This document shows, one piece after another, positions 17,464-25,858 of a DNA stretch of 61,020 nt. A program made the position numbers and the translations under genes. The notes under the pieces are model-generated. The model was not told where the DNA came from. It made no database searches and worked only from the letters and a program-made list of their open reading frames with translations. How positions within the stretch are numbered: position 1 is the first letter of the stretch; every line of letters begins with the position of its first letter. The DNA comes from Acidimicrobiia bacterium (GTDB taxonomy: Bacteria; Actinomycetota; Acidimicrobiia; IMCC26256; PALSA-555), in the NCBI GenBank assembly GCA_040881685.1, contig JBBECS010000036.1, positions 82,591 through 143,610 on the forward strand, in the 5' to 3' direction.

Positions 17464-18216
17464 ATGGCGCGCTTCACCGACCGAGTGGCGATCGTCACCG
17501 GTGCTGGTTCCGGACTCGGGCGCGCGACCGCGGTCCGCCTTGCCTCTGAGGGGGCCAAGGTGGCCACCCTCGACGTCAACGAACGAGCCGCGAAGGAGAC
17601 TGCCGCCGCCATCGAGAGCGACGGTGGCTCGGGTCGGGCGTTCGCGGTCGATGTGAGCGACTTCTCGTCAGTCGAGGCGACGGTGACGGCTGCTGCCGGA
17701 GATCTCGGTCGGCCCGAGGTGCTCGTCAACTGCGCCGGTGTCGGGACCTTCGTGCGCTCGGAGGAAGAGACGGCCGAGAATTGGGCCCGCATCATCGGCG
17801 TGAACCTCACGGGCACGTTCCTCATGTGCCGCGCGGTGCTCCCGCACCTGCTCGACGGTGGGGGCGTGATCGTCAATGTGGCCTCTAACGCCGGTCTCAT
17901 GGGTCAGCCGTACTCGGCCGCCTACTGCGCGTCGAAGGGGGGCGTCGTGAACCTCACGCGCGCGCTGGGTGTCGAGTACCGCGCCCGCGGCGTGCGGGTG
18001 AATGCGATCGCTCCCGGAGGTATGAACACGCCGATGATCCAGACCTTCGGATTCCCCGAGGGCGCGACCGCCCAGGACTTCGCCGCGATCACCTCGCCGA
18101 TCGGCTACGCCGAGCCCGAGGAGCAGGCTGGCCTCATCGCGTTCATCGCATCCGAAGAGGGGCGCTACATGGTCGGCCAGATCGTCTCGATGGACGGTGG
18201 CATCACGTGCGGCTGA
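17464..18216 (+). CDS. Short-chain dehydrogenase/reductase (SDR)
   Basis: 250 residues: TGAGSGLGRA for the cofactor, NCAGV in place of NNAG, catalytic Ser in NVASNAG, and Tyr/Lys in YCASK. The AGGGGG about 6 bases before the ATG is a good ribosome site. Classical SDR, likely acting on a hydroxyacyl or a secondary alcohol. It is followed after 97 bases by an acyl-CoA ligase on the same strand; a strong inverted repeat lies between them, so cotranscription is uncertain. Confidence 0.88.
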   Translation: MARFTDRVAIVTGAGSGLGRATAVRLASEGAKVATLDVNERAAKETAAAIESDGGSGRAFAVDVSDFSSVEATVTAAAGDLGRPEVLVNCAGVGTFVRSEEETAENWARIIGVNLTGTFLMCRAVLPHLLDGGGVIVNVASNAGLMGQPYSAAYCASKGGVVNLTRALGVEYRARGVRVNAIAPGGMNTPMIQTFGFPEGATAQDFAAITSPIGYAEPEEQAGLIAFIASEEGRYMVGQIVSMDGGITCG

Positions 18217-18240
18217 TGGAGGTGCCAGAGGCGAGCGCCC

Positions 18241-18263
18241 GCGGCGCAGGTACCCTGCGCCGC
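18241..18263. repeat. Perfect inverted repeat before the acyl-CoA ligase
   Basis: Arms GCGGCGCAGG and CCTGCGCCGC (10 bases, perfect) are separated by TAC. No T-run follows, so it is not a classical intrinsic terminator. Its core GCAGGTACCCTGC is the exact reverse complement of the core of the palindrome at 54383-54395 ahead of the P450 gene, so it may be a regulator site. Confidence 0.6.
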
Positions 18264-18313
18264 AGCGAGCCGGGGCCCGAGCGGCCCGGCCCACAGGGCC
18301 AAGAGCGGAATTA

Positions 18314-19852
18314 GTGGACGAGAAGCTCGGCCTCTGGGGGATGGTGGAGGAGCGGGCGCGACTCACGCCCGACCATCAGGTGGCGGTCGACGAGGAGGGG
18401 CGTTCGTTCACGGCCAAGGAGTTCCGCGACGCGGCCGAACGCGCCGCCGCGGGGTTCCACGCGAAGTGCGTCACGACCGACACCCCGGTCTCGTGGATGC
18501 TGCCGACGTGGCTCGAGTCGGCGGTGCTCGTGGCCGCGCTCGCGCGCCTCGGCGCGGTCCAGAACCCGATCCTCCCGATCCTCGGACCCCGGGAGATGCG
18601 CTTCATCACGAACCAGACCGGCGCCAAGCTCTTCATCGTGCCGTCGGTGTGGCGCGACCGTGGATATGCCGACGAAGCGCGCGACATAGCCAGGGATCAG
18701 ATCGGCATGGAGGTGATGGTCTGCGATCGCAGCCTGCCAGAGGGTGACCCGGCGACGTTGCCGCCACCGCCCGCGCCGAGCGATCCCGCCGACGCACCCG
18801 TTCGTTGGATCTTCTACACGTCGGGCACCACCGCCGACCCGAAGGGTGCGCGCCATACGGACTACACAGTGCGCGCGTCCGCCGCCGGGATGATCGCAGC
18901 GACCGACGTGACCGCCCAAGACCGCTCCGCGATGGTGTTCCCGTTCACGCACATCGGTGGCATCAGCTGGCTGTACACGATGGCGCTCACCGGTGCCACT
19001 GCGCTGTTCGTGGAGTCGTTCGTCCCGGCGACCACCATCCCGATGCTCCAGCGAGAGCGCGTGACGTTGCCCGGCGCGGGCACGCCGTTCCACATGGCAT
19101 ACCTGGCCGCCCAGCGACAGCAACCCGACACACCGCTCTTCCCGCACGCGCGGGCGTTCCCCGGCGGCGGCGCACCGAAGCCACCCCAGCTGCACTACGA
19201 CGTGAAGGCGGAGCTGGGCGGCGTCGGCGTCCAGTCGGGATGGGGGCTCACCGAGGCACCGATCCTCACGATGAACTCGATCCACGCGACCGACGAGCAG
19301 CTCGCAGAGACCGAGGGTCCGGCGACGCCCGGCGTGGAGATCCGGGTCGTGAAGCTCGACGGCACCGAAGCCGCCACCGGCGAGGAAGGCGAGTTGCGCG
19401 TCAAGGGACCGATGGTGTGCAAGGGCTACCTCGATTCATCGCTCGACGCTGAGGCCTTCGACGAGGACGGGTTCTTCCGCACCGGCGACCTTGGCATCGT
19501 CCGAACCGACGGGCACGTACGCATCACCGGCCGCTTGAAGGACGTGATCATCCGTCACGGCGAGAACATCTCCGCGAAGGAGGTCGAGGACCTTCTCTTC
19601 ACGCATCCAAGGATTGCCGACGCCGCGGTGATCGGCCTTCCCGATCCACGCACCGGCGAGCGCGCGTGCGCCGTCGTCGTGCTCGCCGAGGGGGAGAACG
19701 CGCCGACGCTCGCCGAGCTGTTCGACTTCCTCTCCGAGAAGGGCCTGACTCGCCAGAAGGTTCCCGAGCAGCTCGAAGTCGTCGAGGCGCTCCCGCGCAA
19801 TGCCTCGGGCAAGGTTCTCAAGCACGAGCTGCGCGCGAAGTACAGCTCGTAA
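18314..19852 (+). CDS. AMP-dependent acyl-CoA synthetase
   Basis: 512 residues, ANL superfamily. A3 is FYTSGTTADPKGARH; the A8 hinge DGFFRTGDLGIVRTDGHVRI is followed by GRLKDVIIRHGENISAKEVED; the catalytic A10 Lys is in NASGKVLKHEL. All core motifs are intact, so an active ligase is expected; the acid is unknown. The GTG at 18314 starts at the fold (VDEKLGLWGMVEERA); the frame is open further upstream through the inverted repeat, but there is no homology there. It ends 19 bases before the convergent glutamine-synthetase-like gene. Confidence 0.9.
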   Translation: MDEKLGLWGMVEERARLTPDHQVAVDEEGRSFTAKEFRDAAERAAAGFHAKCVTTDTPVSWMLPTWLESAVLVAALARLGAVQNPILPILGPREMRFITNQTGAKLFIVPSVWRDRGYADEARDIARDQIGMEVMVCDRSLPEGDPATLPPPPAPSDPADAPVRWIFYTSGTTADPKGARHTDYTVRASAAGMIAATDVTAQDRSAMVFPFTHIGGISWLYTMALTGATALFVESFVPATTIPMLQRERVTLPGAGTPFHMAYLAAQRQQPDTPLFPHARAFPGGGAPKPPQLHYDVKAELGGVGVQSGWGLTEAPILTMNSIHATDEQLAETEGPATPGVEIRVVKLDGTEAATGEEGELRVKGPMVCKGYLDSSLDAEAFDEDGFFRTGDLGIVRTDGHVRITGRLKDVIIRHGENISAKEVEDLLFTHPRIADAAVIGLPDPRTGERACAVVVLAEGENAPTLAELFDFLSEKGLTRQKVPEQLEVVEALPRNASGKVLKHELRAKYSS

Positions 19853-19871
19853 CCGATCGGGACCTCGGGCC

Positions 19872-21251
19872 CTAGAACTGCTCGAAGTTGCGGCGGCGCT
19901 CCCAGTCGGTCACGACCTGGCCGAACGCCGCCCACTCCTGCTTGGCCGTGTTCACCAAATGGTGGTGCACGTCATGACCGAACGCCTTGACCGCGATCTC
20001 GCTCGCTTCGAGCTCATGGATCGCGTCGACGATGTTCCATGGCACGCGCGCCACGTCTGGAGCGTCGTAGGCGTTGCCGTCGAAGCGCGGCGGCGGCCCT
20101 TCACCGTGCTCGATGCCGTGCAGGCCCGCTGCGATCGTTGCGGCGAGCGCCAGGTACGGGTTGCAGTCGGCACCAGGGATCCGTGACTCCACGCGGTAGC
20201 CGGCGCCGTGGCCGACCACTCGAAAGCCGCACGTTCGGTTGTCGCGTCCCCACGCGAGGGCGGTCGGTGCCCATGACCCGGGCTGGTAGCGCTTGTACGA
20301 GTTGACCGTGGGCGCGAACAGCCATGCGAGCTCCCCGCTGTGCGCGACGAGCCCCCCGAGCCAACCGCGGAACACGTCGGAGAGGTGGTCAGCGCCATCG
20401 TCGCTCCACATCAACGACGTCGTGCCGTCCGCATCCCACACGCTCGAGTGCACATGGCAGGACGAACCGCATTCATTCATGTCGTACTTAGCCATAAAGG
20501 TGACGGCGCGACCCTGCAACGCCGCGATCTCCTTGACGCCGTTCTTGTAGATCACGTGGCGATCAGCCATCTCGAGTGCGTCGGCGTATCGGAGGTTGAT
20601 CTCGTGCTGGCCGCGGCCGGCTTCGCCCTTCGAGAACTCCACCGGGACGCCCGCGTCGTCCATGCCGTTGCGCATGGCGCGGATGAGGTACTCGTCTCGG
20701 GTCGTCTGGAAGATGTGGTAGTCCTCGATCACCGCTGAGTGCGCGTCGAGGTTCGAGTACCCCTTTGCAGCCGCTTCCTCGTACGAGTCGCGGAACAGGA
20801 AGAACTCGAGCTCGGTCCCGCAGTTGATCGTGTAGCCCATCGCCGCCGCACGCTCGATCTGCTTGCGCAACATTCGGCGGGGCGAGACCTCGACCGCAGC
20901 GCCGTCTTCAGTCTCGAGGTCACACAGGACGAGCGCGGTCTTCTCGAGCCACGGGATCCGACGCATGGTCCCCAGGTCAGGGCGGCAGACGAAGTCGCCG
21001 TAGCCCTGCTCCCAGCTCGTGTACTCGTAACCGGACAGAGGGGTCATGTCGATGTCGACGGCCAGGAGGTAGTTGCACGCCTCGATGCCGTCGTCCAAGA
21101 CGTGGTCGCAGAAGAAGTGTCCGGTGACGCGCTTGCCGATGAGTCGGCCTTGGAGGTCGGGGAAGCAGACGAGGACGGTGTCGACGTCACCGTCGGCGAC
21201 CAGCCGTGTGATCGTTTCGGCATTCAGGCGCCCGCGAGATTGGTTGGTCAT
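19872..21251 (-). CDS. Glutamine synthetase family gamma-glutamyl ligase
   Basis: 459 residues. The beta-grasp N-terminal part has VCFPDLQGRLIGKRV; the catalytic part has ELEFFLF, GEAGRGQHEINL, SCHVHSSVW, NSYKRYQPGSWAPTALAWGRDNR and ESRIPGADCNPYLALAA. The ATP, glutamate and metal motifs are all present. The N-terminal FPDLQGR form and length are those of GlnA3/PuuA-type enzymes, which glutamylate amines rather than ammonia (family knowledge). The ATG overlaps the stop of an SDR (ATGA), making it the last gene of LLM-SDR-SDR-ligase. A role in taking up or detoxifying an amine made by this pathway is inference. Confidence 0.87.
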   Translation of the reverse strand: MTNQSRGRLNAETITRLVADGDVDTVLVCFPDLQGRLIGKRVTGHFFCDHVLDDGIEACNYLLAVDIDMTPLSGYEYTSWEQGYGDFVCRPDLGTMRRIPWLEKTALVLCDLETEDGAAVEVSPRRMLRKQIERAAAMGYTINCGTELEFFLFRDSYEEAAAKGYSNLDAHSAVIEDYHIFQTTRDEYLIRAMRNGMDDAGVPVEFSKGEAGRGQHEINLRYADALEMADRHVIYKNGVKEIAALQGRAVTFMAKYDMNECGSSCHVHSSVWDADGTTSLMWSDDGADHLSDVFRGWLGGLVAHSGELAWLFAPTVNSYKRYQPGSWAPTALAWGRDNRTCGFRVVGHGAGYRVESRIPGADCNPYLALAATIAAGLHGIEHGEGPPPRFDGNAYDAPDVARVPWNIVDAIHELEASEIAVKAFGHDVHHHLVNTAKQEWAAFGQVVTDWERRRNFEQF

Positions 21252-22042
21252 TCCAGGTCCTCCGGGGTCACGTACGCGGCCGTGATGCCACCGTCGACGA
21301 CGAGCGCGGAGCCGGTCATGAACGAGGACTCGTCGGACGCGAGGAACAGCGCAGCCTTCGCGATCTCGTGGGCCTGCCCGAGCCGCCCCATCGGGATGTG
21401 CACAAACCGCCGCGCCCGCTGGGCGGGCTCGCTGAGCAGCTCCGCGAGCAGGGGAGTGTCGATCGGTCCCGGGCAGAGGGCGTTGACGCGAATCCCTTGG
21501 CGGGCGTACTCGACGGCAACCTCGCGGGTCATCGCGAGCACTCCACCCTTGCTGGCGGTGTACGCGATTTGAGCGGTGGCCGCGCCCATGAGCGCGACGA
21601 TCGAAGCCGCGTTCACGATGGAACCACCGCCCGACTCCAATATCGCGGGGATTCCGTGACGGCAGCCGAGCCAGACGCCACGCAGGTTCACGCCCATCAC
21701 GCGGTCCCATGTGGACACGGTTGTCTCGGTGGTGCCGCCGTCATCGGCGGGCATGATGCCGGCGTTGTTGAACAGCACGTGGATCGCGCCGTACGTCTGC
21801 ACCGTGAAGTCGACCATCGCCCGGGCCTGATCTTCGTCGGACACGTCGGCCGCTACGAATGCCGCGTCACGACCATCGGCGCGCAGAGCTTCGACGGCGC
21901 TCGGCCCGTTCTTCGTGTCGGCGTCGGCAACCACGACGCGTGCACCTTCAGCCGCGAAGAGCTTGGCCGTCTCGAATCCGATCCCACCCGCCGCGCCGGT
22001 GACGAGCGCGACCTTGCCTACGAGACGTTCCATCGACCCCAT
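21248..22042 (-). CDS. Short-chain dehydrogenase/reductase (SDR)
   Basis: 264 residues: TGAAGGIGFE, NNAGI, VNAASIVALMG carrying the catalytic Ser, and YTASK. The end MTGSALVVDGGITAAY is typical of classical SDRs. The ATG at 22033 (MERLVGK) is an equally possible start; ribosome-site spacing does not decide. Its stop overlaps the start of the glutamine-synthetase-like gene, and 15 bases separate it from the SDR upstream. Confidence 0.86.
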   Translation of the reverse strand: MGSMERLVGKVALVTGAAGGIGFETAKLFAAEGARVVVADADTKNGPSAVEALRADGRDAAFVAADVSDEDQARAMVDFTVQTYGAIHVLFNNAGIMPADDGGTTETTVSTWDRVMGVNLRGVWLGCRHGIPAILESGGGSIVNAASIVALMGAATAQIAYTASKGGVLAMTREVAVEYARQGIRVNALCPGPIDTPLLAELLSEPAQRARRFVHIPMGRLGQAHEIAKAALFLASDESSFMTGSALVVDGGITAAYVTPEDLE

Positions 22043-22057
22043 GCTCCCGCGGATCGG

Positions 22058-22882
22058 TTAGGGATTGCGAGGGCGGTTCGTCCACCGGCCCCGCTCGAAG
22101 GTGCGGAACCAGCCGCCGGCAACGACTGTGCCGCCGTCGGTGGGGATCACATGCCCGGTCACGAACCGCGACATGTCCGATGCGAGGAAGAGCACTACGT
22201 CAGCGTTGTCGGGAGGGGCGCCGACGCGACCCATCGGAACCCAGATCGGCCAATGGTCCTCGAGCTCAGGCGGGACGAACTTCGAGTAGTCGACCTGGGT
22301 GGTCTGGGTGACGTCAGGTGCGATGGCGTTGACGCGCACCCCTCGCGGTGAGGTCTCGAGCGCGAGGCAGCGAGTGAAGTGGATGACCGCGGCCTTGTAC
22401 GCGCCGTAGACGGGATCGGGTGGATACCCGCGGATGCCTTCGACGGACGAGACGTTGACGACCGAGCCTGACCCTTGTTCCACCATGCCGGGCACGACGG
22501 CTCGGCAGCACCGCATGACGTGCAGGAAGTTGATGTCATGAAGCGCGGTCCAATGGTCTTCGTCGCTTGCGACGAACGGTTTCGCGCCGAGGTAGTGCCC
22601 GACGTTGTTGATCAGAATGTCGATTCGGCCCGTTGCCTTGCACGCGGCTTCGGCCATGTGCGCGACCGCGTCGCCATCACGGACGTCGGCGACAATGGCC
22701 TCCGCGCTCCCGCCCGCGGTCTGGATTGCCGCCACTCGTGTGGCAGCGAGGTCGCCGTCGATGTCGACGACCACCACGTGAGCACCTGCGCCGGCGAGCA
22801 CGTCGCTGACGGCGCCGCCGATCCCGTCGGCTCCACCCGTCACGATTGCCACGCGGTCGTCGAGCCGGATCTCCACGCTCAT
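22058..22882 (-). CDS. Short-chain dehydrogenase/reductase with GGW tail
   Basis: 274 residues: TGGADGIGGA, NNVGH, catalytic Ser in NVSSVEG and Tyr/Lys in YGAYK. The C-terminus DMSRFVTGHVIPTDGGTVVAGGW resembles that of the SDR at 46023 (DMSRFVSGTTIHVDGGNLVAGGW), and both are coupled to an LLM gene. Its ATG overlaps the LLM stop (ATGA). The extra C-terminal tail after GGW, about 16 residues, probably covers the active site (inference). Confidence 0.87.
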   Translation of the reverse strand: MSVEIRLDDRVAIVTGGADGIGGAVSDVLAGAGAHVVVVDIDGDLAATRVAAIQTAGGSAEAIVADVRDGDAVAHMAEAACKATGRIDILINNVGHYLGAKPFVASDEDHWTALHDINFLHVMRCCRAVVPGMVEQGSGSVVNVSSVEGIRGYPPDPVYGAYKAAVIHFTRCLALETSPRGVRVNAIAPDVTQTTQVDYSKFVPPELEDHWPIWVPMGRVGAPPDNADVVLFLASDMSRFVTGHVIPTDGGTVVAGGWFRTFERGRWTNRPRNP

Positions 22883-23787
22883 CGCGTGCCACCCAAGCGT
22901 TGGCCGAGCTCATCGAAGAAGCGATCTGTGCTCGCCTCGTCAGACGCGAAGGAAGTGAACGTCAGGTACACGTCGTTGACGCCAACATCGGCAAGCGCGT
23001 CCATGCCGTCGAGGGTGGCGCCGAGGGAGGGCTTCTTGTCTGCACCGCGCGCGATCGGGAGAGGTGCGCGCACTCGTAGATCGCCAGGAGCGCGACCGGC
23101 AGCGGTGTACGCTCTCCGCAGCGTTTCGATGCCGGAGGCGATGCCCTCGGTGGTCTCGCCCATGATCGGGATCCAACCGTCACCGAGATTCACGATCCGA
23201 TCGAGGTTGCGCTTCGTCAGCGTGCCGGAGAACAGGATCGGGGGACCTCCGGGTCGCAGCGGCTTCGGCACCGACCACACGTCTTCGAACGAGACCGATG
23301 CCGAGCGGAACGTGGCCGGGCTGTCGGTCCAGAGCGCGCGGCACGCGGCTATGTGGTCGGTCAAGACCTGGCCCCGCTTCGCCGGGTCGATGCCTTGCGC
23401 GGTCAGCTCTTCCTCCTGCCATCCGGTGCCGACGCCGAGTTCGACTCGACCGCCCGAGAGGACGTCGAGGGTTGCGATGGTCTTCGCGAGCAGGGGTGCA
23501 GGGCGCAAGGGCACGATCAGGATGCCGGTGGTGAGCTTCAAGCGCTCGGTCACGACCGCGATCGCGGTGAGCACCGTGATCGGCTCGAGCCACGGCGCGT
23601 CCGACGGGAACGGGAACGTGCCCCACGGATAGCGGTCCACGTGCTTGCCGAGCAGGACGTGATCGGCGAGCACGACGCCGTCGACGCCGGTCCGCTCCGC
23701 CCGTCGAGAGAGGTCGACGAGCGCGCGAGGGTCGTCACCGAACCGGTGTGTGCCGACTGGCAACGAGATGAGAACTCCTGGCTTCAC
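22879..23787 (-). CDS. LLM-class F420-dependent oxidoreductase
   Basis: 302 residues: VVLADHVLLG, GILIVPLRPAPLLAKTIATLDVLSGGRVELGVGTGWQEEE, and ILFSGTLTKRNLDRIVNLGDGWIPI are the signature of the TIGR03619-like F420 oxidoreductases. The GTG at 23787 is set by the -10 box TAGGTT 7 bases upstream; the longer frame to 23820 would include the promoter. First gene of the operon LLM-SDR-SDR-glutamyl ligase (23787 down to 19872), all joined by short gaps or overlaps. Confidence 0.87.
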   Translation of the reverse strand: MKPGVLISLPVGTHRFGDDPRALVDLSRRAERTGVDGVVLADHVLLGKHVDRYPWGTFPFPSDAPWLEPITVLTAIAVVTERLKLTTGILIVPLRPAPLLAKTIATLDVLSGGRVELGVGTGWQEEELTAQGIDPAKRGQVLTDHIAACRALWTDSPATFRSASVSFEDVWSVPKPLRPGGPPILFSGTLTKRNLDRIVNLGDGWIPIMGETTEGIASGIETLRRAYTAAGRAPGDLRVRAPLPIARGADKKPSLGATLDGMDALADVGVNDVYLTFTSFASDEASTDRFFDELGQRLGGTR

Positions 23788-23794
23788 GCGCTGC

Positions 23795-23800
23795 AACCTA
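23795..23800 (-). promoter_or_regulatory. Leaderless -10 box, TAGGTT
   Basis: Minus-strand TAGGTT, then 7 bases, then GTG at 23787. It drives the four-gene LLM-SDR-SDR-ligase operon. Confidence 0.6.
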
Positions 23801-23854
23801 ACCGTTCGCCATCCAGGCATTCTGCGACGCGCTGGAGTTCGTGAGCACGGCGCA

Positions 23855-23860
23855 TACGCT
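23855..23860 (+). promoter_or_regulatory. Leaderless -10 box, TACGCT
   Basis: TACGCT lies 8 bases before the ATG at 23869. No ribosome binding site is seen. Confidence 0.55.
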
Positions 23861-23868
23861 CGCCACTG

Positions 23869-25341
23869 ATGCGCCGTCTTGGTCCGTTCCTCGTTGTCGT
23901 CGCGTGCTGCCTCGCCGCACTCGTTCCGGTGGCCGACGCGGGCGTGCGGTCGAGTGCAGCATCAGGGGGACAGTCATCGCTCACATGGGAGCCATGCGAG
24001 GGAGATGCGGAGTGCGCGCTGCTACCCGTGCCGCTCGACGACACGGTGCAGGACGGACCGACCATCGACATCGCGCTCGTGCGCTACTTGGCGCGTGACC
24101 CCGACCGGCGCATCGGTGCGCTCCTAGTCAACCCGGGCGGCCCGGGCGCATCCGGCGTCGACTTCGCCGGCGCCATCGCGTCGTCATTGTCCGACGAGAT
24201 CCAGGAGCGATTCGACATCGTCGGCTTCGATCCTCGCGGTATCGGCCGGAGCGCCGAGGTCGACTGCACGGAAGATCTCGACCCGTTCTTCGACGTCGAG
24301 TGGGCGCCTGACAACCGTCAAGAGCGCGAAGACCTCCTCGCCGAGGTGGCCCGGCTCGTTGCGGCATGTGAGCGGTCCGAGGGCGCCGTCCTCCCGTACC
24401 TCCAGACCGAGCGCGTGGCACGGGACATGGATCGGATCCGCCGCGCGCTCGGCGAGCCGAAGCTGACCTACCTCGGGTACTCGTACGGCACGCTGCTCGG
24501 GGCTTGGTATGCCGAGCAGTTCCCCGACCGGGTTCGCGCGCTGGTCCTCGACGGCCCGATCGACCCGGCACTCGATGGGCTCGCGTTCCAGGTGGAGCAA
24601 TCGGTGAGCTTCGAGCGCAACCTCGATGCCTTCCTCGACGACTGTTCCCAGCGCCGCACGTGCGCGTTCCACCACAACGAACGGTCGGAGCGGGTCTACG
24701 ACCAGCTGCGCGCGAAGGTGGGGGCCGAGCCTCTCGTCGTCCAGCAAGGCGAGGAGGAGCGCAGCCTCAACGGCACGCGCTTCGACCTCGCGGTCACTCA
24801 GCTCTTGTACGACGGACGCGCAGAGTGGGACAGCCTCGCGTTTGCGCTCGAACGCGCCGCACGCGGAGACGGGTCCGAGCTCCTCTTCTATGCCGATTTC
24901 TACACCGGCCGAGAGGGTGGAGGGCAGTACGAGAACACGCAGGAGCAGTTCATAGCGATCGGATGCGCGGACGGTCCGCCCGTGGGGGGCGTGGACGGGA
25001 TGCGCGCGATCGAAGACGCGGCGGCCGAAGCCGCACCTCGATTGGGGCGATCGATCGTCAACGGGAGCTTGCCGTGTGCACTCTGGCCGGTCATGCCCGC
25101 GCCCCCGCGTCAGCTTCGAGCAGGGGGCGCCGCGCCGATACTCGTGATCGGCGTGACCCGCGACCCGGCAACGCCGTTCCCGTGGGCGAAGGCACTTGCG
25201 AGACAGCTCGAGTCGGGAGTGCTGCTCTCGGTCGACGGTGGACGGCACACGTCCTTCGACGCAGGGAACCGTTGCGTCGATCGCGTCGTCGAGCAGTATC
25301 TCGTGCGCCTCGACGTCCCCGACAAGGGGACGAGCTGTTAG
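23869..25341 (+). CDS. Secreted alpha/beta hydrolase, tripeptidyl aminopeptidase type
   Basis: 490 residues. A signal peptide is visible at 1-24 (two Arg, a hydrophobic core, then VADA/G). The mature part has the oxyanion segment NPGGPGASG, FDPRGIGRS, the nucleophile elbow GYSYGT (S205), an Asp in GVTRDPATP and a His in GGRHTSF. These are the marks of the Streptomyces SlpD/SlpE and Tap group, which release N-terminal di- or tripeptides outside the cell. Several Cys residues could form disulfides. No lipobox is seen. Its stop overlaps that of the convergent membrane protein. Confidence 0.88.
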   Translation: MRRLGPFLVVVACCLAALVPVADAGVRSSAASGGQSSLTWEPCEGDAECALLPVPLDDTVQDGPTIDIALVRYLARDPDRRIGALLVNPGGPGASGVDFAGAIASSLSDEIQERFDIVGFDPRGIGRSAEVDCTEDLDPFFDVEWAPDNRQEREDLLAEVARLVAACERSEGAVLPYLQTERVARDMDRIRRALGEPKLTYLGYSYGTLLGAWYAEQFPDRVRALVLDGPIDPALDGLAFQVEQSVSFERNLDAFLDDCSQRRTCAFHHNERSERVYDQLRAKVGAEPLVVQQGEEERSLNGTRFDLAVTQLLYDGRAEWDSLAFALERAARGDGSELLFYADFYTGREGGGQYENTQEQFIAIGCADGPPVGGVDGMRAIEDAAAEAAPRLGRSIVNGSLPCALWPVMPAPPRQLRAGGAAPILVIGVTRDPATPFPWAKALARQLESGVLLSVDGGRHTSFDAGNRCVDRVVEQYLVRLDVPDKGTSC

Positions 25342-25757
25342 CGCTTGCGGAAGGCGCGCGCCTCGAGCACGGCCAGGATCGCGAGCCCGGCGGCCGTGAG
25401 ATCGAAGATCCACGAGCCGAGCGAGCCGCTGCTCGGAACACCGGGATCGTCGGAGAACACCCAGACGGAGATGACGACGAAGCCGATGGCGTCCATCAGC
25501 GCCAGCCCGCGCGCAACGAATCGCGTCTGGCCTTCGTCTCGAGCCGCCTGCCACGCGACGTAGGCGAGCCCAACCAGCACCGCACCAAGCAGCTGTGCGT
25601 ACACCCAGGGTCGCGGCACCGGGATGTCGAGCTCGGCGTAGAGGTCCTCCCAGGTCGCCGCGAGCATGAGAACGCCGAAGACCAACGACACGAGCGCGTT
25701 GGCCTTCAGCACCACCGCCATCGGGATGCGTGTGCTGCTCGTCGCCGTCGAGACCAT
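25338..25757 (-). CDS. Four-helix membrane protein of unknown function
   Basis: 139 residues with four hydrophobic segments, about 15-35, 49-68, 84-102 and 112-130, and charged ends (EARAFRKR at the C-terminus). I do not recognise a family. AAGGAGGAAGAC precedes the ATG, a strong ribosome site. The gene is convergent with the peptidase and divergent from the acyl-CoA dehydrogenase operon; it seems to be a single-gene unit. Confidence 0.7.
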   Translation of the reverse strand: MVSTATSSTRIPMAVVLKANALVSLVFGVLMLAATWEDLYAELDIPVPRPWVYAQLLGAVLVGLAYVAWQAARDEGQTRFVARGLALMDAIGFVVISVWVFSDDPGVPSSGSLGSWIFDLTAAGLAILAVLEARAFRKR

Positions 25758-25821
25758 GTCTTCCTCCTTGGGAGTCGCGTCATTGTGGTTCCGGGACGAG
25801 CGCGTCGAGCGGATGACCAGA

Positions 25822-25838
25822 GGCGTCCTAGAGACGCC
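25822..25838. promoter_or_regulatory. Palindrome in the acyl-CoA dehydrogenase promoter
   Basis: GGCGTC-ctaga-GACGCC, 6-base perfect arms, stands 4 bases upstream of the -10 box at 25843 between divergent genes. The position suits an operator; no regulator gene is adjacent. Confidence 0.4.
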
Positions 25839-25842
25839 CGCC

Positions 25843-25848
25843 TACACT
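25843..25848 (+). promoter_or_regulatory. -10 box TACACT of the acyl-CoA dehydrogenase operon
   Basis: TACACT precedes the ATG at 25859 by 10 bases, slightly longer than at other leaderless genes here. No ribosome binding site is visible. Confidence 0.45.
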
Positions 25849-25858
25849 CCGGCACCGG

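Noticed and set aside
18241-18263. Intrinsic terminator after the SDR at 17464
   Set aside because: Stem is strong, but there is no T-tract and the core recurs before a P450 promoter, so a terminator call is not supported.
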